Assembly: GCA_913056285.1 (NCBI GenBank)
Contig: CAJXNE010000111.1
Span: 1-6,992 of the forward strand
DNA: 6,992 bases
Origin: an uncultured Zetaproteobacteria bacterium
Lineage (GTDB): Bacteria; Pseudomonadota; Zetaproteobacteria; Mariprofundales; Mariprofundaceae
Reading direction: 5' to 3'
A program made the position numbers and the translations under genes. Under the pieces are notes generated by a model. That model had not been told where the DNA came from and searched no databases. It saw nothing but the letters and a program-made list of their open reading frames with translations. Within the stretch, counting starts at the first letter, position 1. The number at the start of each line of letters is the position of its first letter. This document shows positions 1-5,990 of the stretch, in pieces.

Positions 1-1563
1 CCGGGGGCGGCATGGGGTCATGTCGTGTTTGATGCCGACCGCGCTGAAGCACAAGGCAATTGCGGCAAACAGGTCGTACTGCTGCGTGAAGAGACCAAGC
101 CTGAAGATATCCACGGTTTTTTCGCCTCTCAGGCCATCCTGACCAGCCGGGGTGGCAAGACAAGCCATGCCGCTGTGGTTGCGCGCGGCATGGGAAAGCC
201 CTGTGTTGCAGGCGCAGAAGGTATCGAAGTGGATGTCATGGCCAGACGCGCCCATATCGGCGATATTACGATTAAGGAAGGAGATATCATCACACTGGAT
301 GGCACCAGCGGCCATGTTTATCTGGGCCAGGTCCCGACAGTAGAAGCAGAATTCACTGATCAGTTAAAAATATTACTGGGCTGGGCAGATGATACAGCTC
401 GCCTAAAAGTCATGGCCAACGCCGATATTCCCGAGGATGCTCAGCGCGCCCTGAAATATGGCGCCATGGGAATCGGCTTGTGTCGTACCGAACGGATGTT
501 CAATGCCTCGGATCGCTTGCCTATCGTGCTGGAAATGATCGTCTCTGATACCTATCAACAGCGACAGGCAGCGCTCGATAAACTGCTGCCGATTCAGCGC
601 CAGGATTTTATTGATCTGTTCACCACCATGTCGCCGAATGCGGTTACCGTGCGCCTGCTCGATCCTCCGATTCATGAATTCCTGCCATCTGAACAGCAAT
701 TGTTATCTGATCTCGAACAACTGAAGCACCTGCGCAACTCCATGCGTGGTTCGGAAATTCTTGCTGATACGATCAGTCTGCTTTATCCGGACAGTATTCC
801 GGAAGGTGGCCTGCCAAAGGTTATGCAAGTAGTAGATTCTTCGGTAGTTGATGAAGCGATTGAGAAAAAACAGGCAATACTCAAGAAAGTACGTTCATTA
901 TTCGAAGTAAATCCCATGCTGGGCCATCGCGGCGTACGCCTGGGCATCACTTACCCTGAAATCTATGCCATGCAGATTCGCGCCGTACTGGAAGCGGCCT
1001 GCGAATGCCAGAATCGCGGCATTGAAGTGCATCCTGAAATCATGGTGCCACAGGTCTGCACCTCGGAAGAACTTAAATCCGTACGTCTGAATGTCGAATC
1101 TATCCGGGATCAGGTGACCGCCGAATGTGGCGATCAGCCTGTCTTCAAATTCGGCACCATGATTGAAGTGGTGCGCGCCTGCATGCGGGCTGGCACGCTG
1201 GCCAATGAAGTGGATTTTTTTAGTTTCGGCACCAATGATCTGACACAGGCATGCTTCTCCTTTTCTCGGGAGGACGCGGAGAATAAATTCCTGCCCATGT
1301 ATAATGAGGTGAGTATTTTACAGGATAACCCGTTTGAGGTATTGGATGCAAATGGCGTCGGCAAACTGATGGAATTAGCGATTGGCTGGGGCAGAGATGT
1401 GAAACCAGACATGAAAATTGGCATCTGCGGCGAGCATGGCGGCCACCCCGCTTCGATCCGGCTATGCCATCGAATTGGTTTGACTTATGTGTCCTGCTCA
1501 GGGCCGCGCGTGCCTATAGCCCGCCTGGCCGCCGCTCATGCCGCTCTGCTGGAACAAGCCTGA
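1..1563 (+). CDS. ppdK: Pyruvate, phosphate dikinase, C-terminal 520 residues (5' end outside window)
   Basis: PPDK reversibly converts ATP, phosphate and pyruvate to AMP, PPi and PEP in the cytoplasm. The frame is open from base 1, where PGAA...GHVVFDADRA matches the start of the swivelling phosphohistidine domain, so the ATP-grasp domain lies upstream. Counting from base 1, the phosphorylated His is residue 56 (GGKTSHAAVVARG; most PPDKs have Met where this Lys is). The PEP/pyruvate TIM barrel follows with Arg162 (CRTE), Arg218 (VRLLDPP), Glu389 (GTMIE), Asn412 (FGTNDLTQ) and Cys476 (GICGEHGG). These correspond to His455, Arg561, Arg617, Glu745, Asn768 and Cys831 of the Clostridium symbiosum enzyme as I remember it; His-Arg, Arg-Arg and Glu-Asn spacings match exactly. 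All catalytic residues are present, so the enzyme should be active. Odd point: the segment before NPMLGHRG is about 40 residues longer than in that enzyme. It ends in VPIARLAAAHA, typical of the family, then TGA and an immediate in-frame TAG. Confidence 0.96.
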   Translation, partial: PGAAWGHVVFDADRAEAQGNCGKQVVLLREETKPEDIHGFFASQAILTSRGGKTSHAAVVARGMGKPCVAGAEGIEVDVMARRAHIGDITIKEGDIITLDGTSGHVYLGQVPTVEAEFTDQLKILLGWADDTARLKVMANADIPEDAQRALKYGAMGIGLCRTERMFNASDRLPIVLEMIVSDTYQQRQAALDKLLPIQRQDFIDLFTTMSPNAVTVRLLDPPIHEFLPSEQQLLSDLEQLKHLRNSMRGSEILADTISLLYPDSIPEGGLPKVMQVVDSSVVDEAIEKKQAILKKVRSLFEVNPMLGHRGVRLGITYPEIYAMQIRAVLEAACECQNRGIEVHPEIMVPQVCTSEELKSVRLNVESIRDQVTAECGDQPVFKFGTMIEVVRACMRAGTLANEVDFFSFGTNDLTQACFSFSREDAENKFLPMYNEVSILQDNPFEVLDANGVGKLMELAIGWGRDVKPDMKIGICGEHGGHPASIRLCHRIGLTYVSCSGPRVPIARLAAAHAALLEQA

Positions 1564-1564
1564 T

Positions 1565-1581
1565 AGCCCAGATGGCTTTTT
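1565..1581 (+). terminator. Weak intrinsic terminator candidate after ppdK
   Basis: Just past the ppdK stop, AGCC (1565-1568) and GGCT (1574-1577) can pair around a 5-nt loop and run directly into a T tract (TTTTTGTTT). The stem is only 4 bp. An alternative 5-bp pairing uses AAGCC at 1556-1560 with GGCTT at 1574-1578. Position and T run fit a terminator; stem strength does not clearly. If real, it separates ppdK from the DUF1353 frame that starts 7 nt later. Confidence 0.35.
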
Positions 1582-1587
1582 GTTTCA

Positions 1588-1851
1588 ATGGATTGGCGGC
1601 ATTGTGGTGTAAAGAAGAACTGGACTTTTACATATCAACCGGAAGGCGAGAATGCAGTAGAAATCATTATCCCCAAGGGTTTCCGCTTCGACGGAGCCTC
1701 CATTCCCCGCCCCTTCTGGAACCTGCTAAGCCCCATCGGTCTGCTGCTCATTCCCGGCCTGGTTCATGATTACGGCTATCGCCATGACCAATTATGGATT
1801 ATCAATGCAGACGGCAAAGTGGAGGCATGGAAAAAGGAAATCATTCTGTAG
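1588..1851 (+). CDS. DUF1353 family protein, short and probably C-terminally truncated
   Basis: The 87-residue product carries the core signature of DUF1353 (PF07087): an aromatic-rich strand (WTFTYQ), then IIIPKGFRFDGASIPRPFW, then a hydrophobic stretch leading to GLVHDYGYRHDQLW. The function of the family is not known to me; it often occurs in phage-derived or accessory DNA. Family members usually continue about 25 or more residues past the HDY motif with a helix of the type (G)R..WD.LFR, but this frame stops after VEAWKKEIIL. ATG 1588 is the only usable start because the ppdK stops block the frame upstream, and I see no Shine-Dalgarno sequence before it. It starts 24 nt after the ppdK stop, beyond a possible terminator. 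I infer a decayed or frameshifted gene; a short functional protein is the alternative. Domain assignment is fairly sure, intactness is not. Confidence 0.6.
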   Translation: MDWRHCGVKKNWTFTYQPEGENAVEIIIPKGFRFDGASIPRPFWNLLSPIGLLLIPGLVHDYGYRHDQLWIINADGKVEAWKKEIIL

Positions 1852-1999
1852 ATATTCATCCCGCATCGTGCAGTCAGGGCACAAGCGCTGGCAATAGGCC
1901 AGTACGTTGAATCGTATTTCCTGAACATCCCGACCACATCCACTACCCTGCTTCACATCGCGAGTATTTTTTGATTTGCCTTCAGCTAGAGTCTCCCGC

Positions 2000-4624
2000 A
2001 TGCCAGCGCTCCCCAGCCCTACTCTCCCGATCCATGGTGTTCTGGCGGACATCAAAGATAAATTAAGCACGCACAATCGTCTTGTACTGCAGGCGCCGCC
2101 GGGCGCAGGAAAAACCACTGCCGTACCCATCGCCTTGCTGGATGAGAGCTGGTTGGGTGATCAGCAGATCATCATGCTCGAACCGCGCCGGCTGGCGGCA
2201 CGCAATGCGGCGGCGCGCATGGCATTTTTGCTTGGTGAAACAGTCGGTGAACGCGTGGGTTACCAGATTCGTCAGGACAGCTGCTTTAGCCATCAAACTA
2301 AAATACTGGTGGTTACCGAAGGGCTGTTAACGCGCAAGCTGCAAGCAGATCCAGAGCTGCAAAACACGGCACTGGTTATTTTTGATGAATTTCACGAACG
2401 CAGCCTGCATGCTGATCTGTCGCTGGCCCTGTGTTTGCAAAGTCAGGAAGTGTTACGCGAAGATCTGAAAATTCTGGTGATGTCGGCAACGCTGAATACC
2501 GATGCTGTTGCCAGCCTGCTGGATAACGCCCCGATCATTCAGAGCGAGGGTCGCAGTTTTCCCGTTGAAAACAGATATCTCGATAGCGTGAACCGTCCGC
2601 ATCATACACGGCCACAGCAGCAACTGATGACAGATTTGAGCAATGCGATCAAAAGATTCATTCATGGGCATGAGGGAAACTGTCTGGTATTCCTGCCCGG
2701 GGTCAAAGAAATCAACCAGCTGTCCAGGCAGATCAAACAACAGCTTGATCGCGAATCGATCACCAATATTTTGATTGCTCCACTGCATGGCAGTTTAAGC
2801 AAAACACAACAGGATTTGGCTATCTCCGCTCCCGCTGACAAGGCTATGCGTAAAATTGTTCTGGCCACCAATATCGCAGAAACCAGTATCACCATTGACG
2901 CTATCACCTGTGTGATTGATTCGGGGCTGGAGCGGATACTTGATTACAACCCGGCCTCGGGCATGAACCGACTGACCACCCGTTCCATTTCACAGGACTC
3001 CGCCGTGCAGCGCAGTGGACGCGCCGGACGCTTATCAGCCGGTATCTGTTACCGTATGTGGACGGCACAACAACAGCCACGCTTGCTCAAACATGCACCG
3101 GCGGAGATTTTACACAGCGACCTGTCATCGTTGGCGCTCGAACTGGCCAATTGGGGCGTTACGGACGCCCATGAACTGCAGTGGATGGACCTGCCGCCTA
3201 ACGGCTCCATCGCACAGGCAAACACAGTGCTGCAACAGCTCCATGCTATCGATGAACAAGGCAATATCACGGCGCACGGTCGCGATATGCTGAAACTCGG
3301 CACACATCCACGCCTGGCCCACATGATACTGGCTGCAGTGAGGCTGGATCAGGCTTATCACGGCTGTTTAATCGCCAGCCTGCTCAGCGAAAAAGATATA
3401 TTCCGCTCGAACAGCGACAAGAGCGCCGACATACATGACCGGATCAGCGTGCTGGTACATGGCCGGTCAACGCATCACAGCATCGATCAGCAGCAATGCA
3501 AACGCATCATACAAACCGCCGATGATTTTTTTCAGCGTTTGAAGCGTTGCAGTCGATCAATGTCAAACAAACCCGGGCGGGGTAAAGGGAGACCGGATGC
3601 AAGCCTGAGCGGCGTGCTGCTGGCCTACGCCTACCCCGACCGAATTGCCAAACAACGCAGCCCCAACGAAGAACGTTATTTACTCAGCAACGGTAAAGGC
3701 GCGGTGATTCCGCCCTATATGCAGCACCATCTCCATGAATATCTTGTGGTCGCCAACCTCGATGCCAAACAGGGAGAGGCCTGCATTTATCTGGCCGCAG
3801 ATATTAGCGCTGAACAGTTGCAGGCGTATTTTGCTGATCATATCCAGCACGAAGAACGTGTTGAATGGAACGCCAACGCCCAGCGCGTCGAAGTCAAACA
3901 GATTAGCAGCATGGGTAAGATCATGCTACAGGAGTCCATCCTGCACGATGTCAAAAACACAGGCACGCAAGCAGCAATACAACGCTGCCTGATGCATGCC
4001 ATCCGAGATACGCGACTGGCATGTCTGAACTGGAGTACGAAGGCCGTCAGCCTGAAACAGCGTGTGCAGTTTATTAACCACCATTGCCATCACAACCAAG
4101 CTGTGAAAAAACAGATGAAAGATCAGCCGCTACCGGATTTTTCAGAACAGGCATTGATTGACACCCTGGATGCATGGTTGCAACCGCACTTAAGCCATGA
4201 GAACAGTTTCAGGCAATGTTTCAAACTGGATGTATATAATCTGCTATTCAATCAACTCAGCTGGCAACAACAGCAGCAGATCAAGAACACGGCGCCCGAG
4301 AAAATCCGCGTACCCAGCGGCTCCTCAGTGATCATTGATTACAGCGACCCGGCGCAACCCGTACTGGCCGTCCGGCTGCAGGAAGTGTTTGGCCTGTACG
4401 ACACGCCGACGCTGTTAAACGGCCAGTGCAAGCTGACGATGCATTTATTATCACCGGCGCGAAAGCCCATGCAGGTCACACAGGATTTAAACAGCTTCTG
4501 GCAAACCACCTATCACGATGTCAAAAAAGAGCTGCGTGGAAAATACAAACGCCACTACTGGCCGGACGATCCATTCACTGCCCAGGCCACCGGAAAAACC
4601 AAAAAACAGATGAATCGAGGATAG
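2000..4624 (+). CDS. hrpB: ATP-dependent RNA helicase HrpB (DEAH-type)
   Basis: An 874-residue superfamily 2 DExH helicase, cytoplasmic. The biological role of HrpB is poorly defined; RNA unwinding or remodelling is inferred from its relation to DEAH RNA helicases. Visible motifs: I APPGAGKTT (32-40), Ia EPRRLAARN (61-69), Ib TEGLLTRK (106-113), II DEFH (129-132), III SAT (162-164), IV LVFLPG (229-234), V ATNIAETSITID (289-300), VI QRSGRAGR (337-344). A helicase-associated domain and the long HrpB-specific C-terminal region follow, ending with FW..TY..VKKELRGKY and WPDDP (854-858), as in E. coli HrpB. The length is a little above the E. coli protein (about 810-820). I chose ATG 2000, since MPALPSPTLP leads into the family N-terminus. 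An in-frame TTG at 1976 would add eight residues; neither start has a strong Shine-Dalgarno sequence. All core motifs are intact, so it should be functional. It converges on the kinase module across a repeat-bearing gap. Confidence 0.96.
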   Translation: MPALPSPTLPIHGVLADIKDKLSTHNRLVLQAPPGAGKTTAVPIALLDESWLGDQQIIMLEPRRLAARNAAARMAFLLGETVGERVGYQIRQDSCFSHQTKILVVTEGLLTRKLQADPELQNTALVIFDEFHERSLHADLSLALCLQSQEVLREDLKILVMSATLNTDAVASLLDNAPIIQSEGRSFPVENRYLDSVNRPHHTRPQQQLMTDLSNAIKRFIHGHEGNCLVFLPGVKEINQLSRQIKQQLDRESITNILIAPLHGSLSKTQQDLAISAPADKAMRKIVLATNIAETSITIDAITCVIDSGLERILDYNPASGMNRLTTRSISQDSAVQRSGRAGRLSAGICYRMWTAQQQPRLLKHAPAEILHSDLSSLALELANWGVTDAHELQWMDLPPNGSIAQANTVLQQLHAIDEQGNITAHGRDMLKLGTHPRLAHMILAAVRLDQAYHGCLIASLLSEKDIFRSNSDKSADIHDRISVLVHGRSTHHSIDQQQCKRIIQTADDFFQRLKRCSRSMSNKPGRGKGRPDASLSGVLLAYAYPDRIAKQRSPNEERYLLSNGKGAVIPPYMQHHLHEYLVVANLDAKQGEACIYLAADISAEQLQAYFADHIQHEERVEWNANAQRVEVKQISSMGKIMLQESILHDVKNTGTQAAIQRCLMHAIRDTRLACLNWSTKAVSLKQRVQFINHHCHHNQAVKKQMKDQPLPDFSEQALIDTLDAWLQPHLSHENSFRQCFKLDVYNLLFNQLSWQQQQQIKNTAPEKIRVPSGSSVIIDYSDPAQPVLAVRLQEVFGLYDTPTLLNGQCKLTMHLLSPARKPMQVTQDLNSFWQTTYHDVKKELRGKYKRHYWPDDPFTAQATGKTKKQMNRG

Positions 4625-4814
4625 GGAAACCGCAGAAAGCAGGAACAGTGTATCTAGATTTATTAATAGCCTGAAGAAGTAATATACTGGCTCACCTGGC
4701 AAGGTTGAAGGTGCCCCCCCGACCGCGCACGTTTTAAACGGATAAAAGCAGCGGAGCGCCCCGTTTTAAACATGTGAGAGCGGAAATCCGTAGGACAAGC
4801 TGATCTCCTGGGCG

Positions 4815-4843
4815 TTTGTGATTCGGCACATCTATGTGCCTCA
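4815..4843 (+). repeat. 29-bp direct repeat, copy 1, with 16-nt palindrome
   Basis: Identical over 29 bp to 4888-4916, offset 73 bp. It begins TTTGTGATTC and ends in TCA, and contains GGCACATCTATGTGCC (4825-4840), which can fold as a 6-bp stem with a TCTA loop. Both flanks differ from copy 2, so the repeat boundaries are sharp. Confidence 0.9.
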
Positions 4844-4887
4844 CCCTCCGGGCGACCTAAAGGCCGTCCAAACGGCTGTCGTGCCTT

Positions 4888-4916
4888 TTTGTGATTCGGC
4901 ACATCTATGTGCCTCA
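4888..4916 (+). repeat. 29-bp direct repeat, copy 2, with 16-nt palindrome
   Basis: Second perfect copy of the 29-bp unit; its palindrome is at 4898-4913. On the + strand it is followed by TCAAGCTTTTATTG, a poor T tract, so it might end hrpB transcription weakly. The DNA between the copies (44 bp) is GC-rich and has its own hairpin potential. Confidence 0.9.
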
Positions 4917-4935
4917 AGCTTTTATTGTAATGGCG

Positions 4936-4953
4936 CAATAATATCTATTATTG
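4936..4953. repeat. AT-rich palindrome downstream of the 61-aa gene
   Basis: CAATAATA and TATTATTG are perfect inverted repeats around a TC centre, giving an 8-bp stem about 30 nt past the stop of the minus-strand small gene. There is no T run after it on the minus strand, so a terminator role is only possible; it could also be a protein-binding palindrome. Confidence 0.5.
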
Positions 4954-4983
4954 AATGTGGCAAGAGCCGTGTAGCTAGAGCGG

Positions 4984-5169
4984 TTAGACTTTGTTATCGC
5001 CAACAGCGGTGGAATCGACCCCTACCCTGGCAGGTTTGCCATTTTTCCAAATGACCGCGTACTGACCAAGTCGACGTTTTTTCTCAAGCGCGTGAGCCAC
5101 TGCCGTTTTTAGCGTATCAAGCATCACCTGGCTTTCTGTGGACGGTTCAGTCTTTATTGAGCTGCTCAT
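4984..5169 (-). CDS. 61-aa partner protein of the zeta-like kinase (candidate antitoxin or modulator)
   Basis: A small basic protein of 61 residues. Residues about 10-35 look helical (VMLDTLKTAVAHALEKKRR) and are followed by GQYAVIWKNGKPARVG, which reads as a beta hairpin. The tail is polar. There is no signal peptide or membrane segment. Small proteins with an ERKRRLGQYAV-like segment sit next to COG4185 kinases in other bacteria, as far as I recall; I know of no assigned function. Its ATG overlaps the kinase stop as ATGA, and a near-perfect Shine-Dalgarno sequence (AAAGGAGG) lies 7 nt upstream inside the kinase gene. It is therefore translated from the same mRNA and probably well. By analogy with epsilon/zeta and PezA/PezT modules it could be the antitoxin, but those partners come before the toxin and do not resemble it. 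Gene call firm; role inferred. Confidence 0.8.
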   Translation of the reverse strand: MSSSIKTEPSTESQVMLDTLKTAVAHALEKKRRLGQYAVIWKNGKPARVGVDSTAVGDNKV

Positions 5170-5738
5170 GCATTCGCCTCCTTTAATAGCTGGTGGTACA
5201 GCACTTCATGCACGATCTTTCGGTTTTCTGCGTGCTGTTCAAATAACAGAACAGGTTCGTTACCGTCGTTCATAAAGCAAATGCAATGATCCACCGCGTG
5301 GCTAAATAGGTCAAACAGATTGTTCAGACTGCGCGGAAACCGCCTTTCAATATCACGAAGCGGAATATTGTGCCCGCCATGAGCTACCCTCTCTGCCACG
5401 CGTAGCTTGGACATTTCCACATTGTGCAACGCTAAATAGACCAGTTCCACCCTCCAGCCTTCTACTTGCATCCGCTTAATCAGGCGTAAATAGCTACGCC
5501 CCGAAAGCGTGGTTTCAAAGGCAAAGTCCTTTTTTGCCACAATATTTTCTTCGATCTCGGACAGAAAAATCCGACTGGCTGCGATCAGTTCACGCTCAGG
5601 AGCAAGCGGCGACAAACCTGCAGCGATCAGGTCTGCATTCACAAAGTTTGTACACCCGGCCACCTTGGGTAGGTATTCCATGGCGAATGTCGTTTTTCCA
5701 GCGCCATTTGGGCCAGCAATGATCCAGCATGTTGGCAT
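5166..5738 (-). CDS. Zeta-toxin-like P-loop kinase (COG4185 type)
   Basis: A 190-residue P-loop NTPase. Counting from ATG 5738: Walker A GPNGAGKTT (9-17), NAD (34-36) with Asp36 in the place of the catalytic Asp of zeta toxins, FETTLSG (74-80) for substrate binding, and RVAHGGHNIP (117-126) giving basic residues of the lid, then IERRFPRSL. This order is typical of zeta toxins and the COG4185 group. Zeta and PezT phosphorylate UDP-N-acetylglucosamine and so block cell-wall synthesis; for the shorter COG4185 proteins (about 190-200 aa, as here) the substrate is less certain. The start is ATG 5738 because AAGGAG lies 8 nt upstream; a GTG two codons earlier would be only 2 nt from it. It is the first gene of a two-gene unit and overlaps the 61-aa gene by 4 nt. 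No key residue is missing, so it is probably active. It lies between psd and a repeat-bearing gap, which fits an accessory insertion. Confidence 0.88.
   Translation of the reverse strand: MPTCWIIAGPNGAGKTTFAMEYLPKVAGCTNFVNADLIAAGLSPLAPERELIAASRIFLSEIEENIVAKKDFAFETTLSGRSYLRLIKRMQVEGWRVELVYLALHNVEMSKLRVAERVAHGGHNIPLRDIERRFPRSLNNLFDLFSHAVDHCICFMNDGNEPVLLFEQHAENRKIVHEVLYHQLLKEANA
5177..5184 (-). promoter_or_regulatory. Strong ribosome binding site for the 61-aa gene
   Basis: On the minus strand AAAGGAGG stands 7 nt before the ATG at 5169 and lies inside the 3' end of the kinase gene. It is stronger than the kinase's own site, which suggests the small protein is made in equal or greater amount. 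Confidence 0.8.
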
Positions 5739-5746
5739 TACCACTT

Positions 5747-5752
5747 CTCCTT
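5747..5752 (-). promoter_or_regulatory. Ribosome binding site fixing the kinase start
   Basis: AAGGAG on the minus strand, 8 nt before ATG 5738. The spacing favours this ATG over the in-frame GTG at 5744. Confidence 0.75.
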
Positions 5753-5759
5753 GAAACCC

Positions 5760-5788
5760 ATATTAAAAGCATCATGTTTACTATGCAA
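5760..5788 (-). promoter_or_regulatory. Possible sigma-70 promoter of the kinase module
   Basis: Minus strand: TTGCAT (5783-5788), a 17-bp spacer, then TAATAT (5760-5765), with TTTAAT overlapping it at 5762-5767. The leader would be short and hold the ribosome binding site. The -35 matches consensus at only three positions, so this is a weak prediction. No clear operator palindrome overlaps it. Confidence 0.3.
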
Positions 5789-5861
5789 CTCAAGTTAATT
5801 TAAACAAACTCCGCTCTTCAAATATCCAAACGCTGACTATCTGATTTTCAATCTCTGTGGG

Positions 5862-5867
5862 TATAAT
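5862..5867 (+). promoter_or_regulatory. Consensus TATAAT box on the + strand
   Basis: A perfect TATAAT lies 64 nt upstream of the ATG at 5931. I find no good -35 at 16-18 bp (the best-placed hexamer is ATCTGA), so it is promoter-like but incomplete. It points toward the short frame at 5931-5990. Confidence 0.3.
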
Positions 5868-5930
5868 TCCAAGTAGCCTGATGCTGAGTGATTTGTTTGA
5901 CAATACAATATCGATTTATAGGAGGAGAAA

Positions 5931-5990
5931 ATGTATAAAAAAATCACACCCAAAGTTGTTTCTGCCTACGTGGAATTACGGTTGCTTTGA
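5931..5990 (+). CDS. 19-aa short ORF with a strong start signal (leaderless remnant or small protein)
   Basis: ATG 5931 is preceded by AGGAGG at 5920-5925 with a 5-nt spacer, and the next codons are A-rich (TAT AAA AAA ATC ACA), as at genuine gene starts. The product starts MYKKITPKVVSAYVE and stops at TGA 5988-5990. The last 25 nt are antisense to the 3' end of psd. I do not recognise the peptide. It may be a real micropeptide, or the surviving head of a gene whose body was replaced when psd or the kinase module came to lie here. The signal is clear, the meaning is not. Confidence 0.35.
   Translation: MYKKITPKVVSAYVELRLL

Larger units (their letters stand above)
4625..4983. other. Non-coding convergent gap with repeats and hairpins
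   Basis: This 359-bp gap lies between the 3' ends of hrpB (+) and the 61-aa gene (-). I see no convincing gene. It contains a C7 tract at 4714-4720, the 10-mer CGTTTTAAAC at 4730-4739 and 4762-4771, a 29-bp direct repeat twice with internal palindromes, a G:U-containing hairpin GGCCGT/ACGGCT at 4862-4877, and the AT-rich palindrome at 4936-4953. A 91-codon minus-strand frame (4663-4938) crosses it, but its product is low-complexity and basic and does not look like a protein. The region probably acts in transcription ending for both converging genes and may be a dispersed repeat element; both points are inference. Confidence 0.6.

Noticed and set aside
1464..1769. 101-codon + frame overlapping the ppdK end and DUF1353
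   Set aside because: Shadow frame; ppdK and DUF1353 in the other frame carry the recognisable motifs.
1976..1999. TTG 1976 as the hrpB start
   Set aside because: The added eight residues do not resemble the family and there is no ribosome binding site; ATG 2000 fits better.
4815..4916. CRISPR-like layout (29-bp palindromic repeat, spacer, repeat)
   Set aside because: Only two repeats, a 44-bp interval that is long for a spacer and itself structured, and no cas genes in the window.
4663..4938. 91-codon minus-strand frame across the convergent gap
   Set aside because: Runs through both direct repeats in different frames, product is basic and low-complexity, no ribosome binding site of note; best explained by the repeat element.
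5739..5744. GTG 5744 as the kinase start
   Set aside because: Only 2 nt from AAGGAG; ATG 5738 has proper 8-nt spacing.
5897..5920. TTGACA at 5897-5902 as a promoter for the 5931 frame
   Set aside because: The only AT-rich -10-like hexamer follows at about 12 bp, too close, and it would place the transcript start at or after the ribosome binding site.
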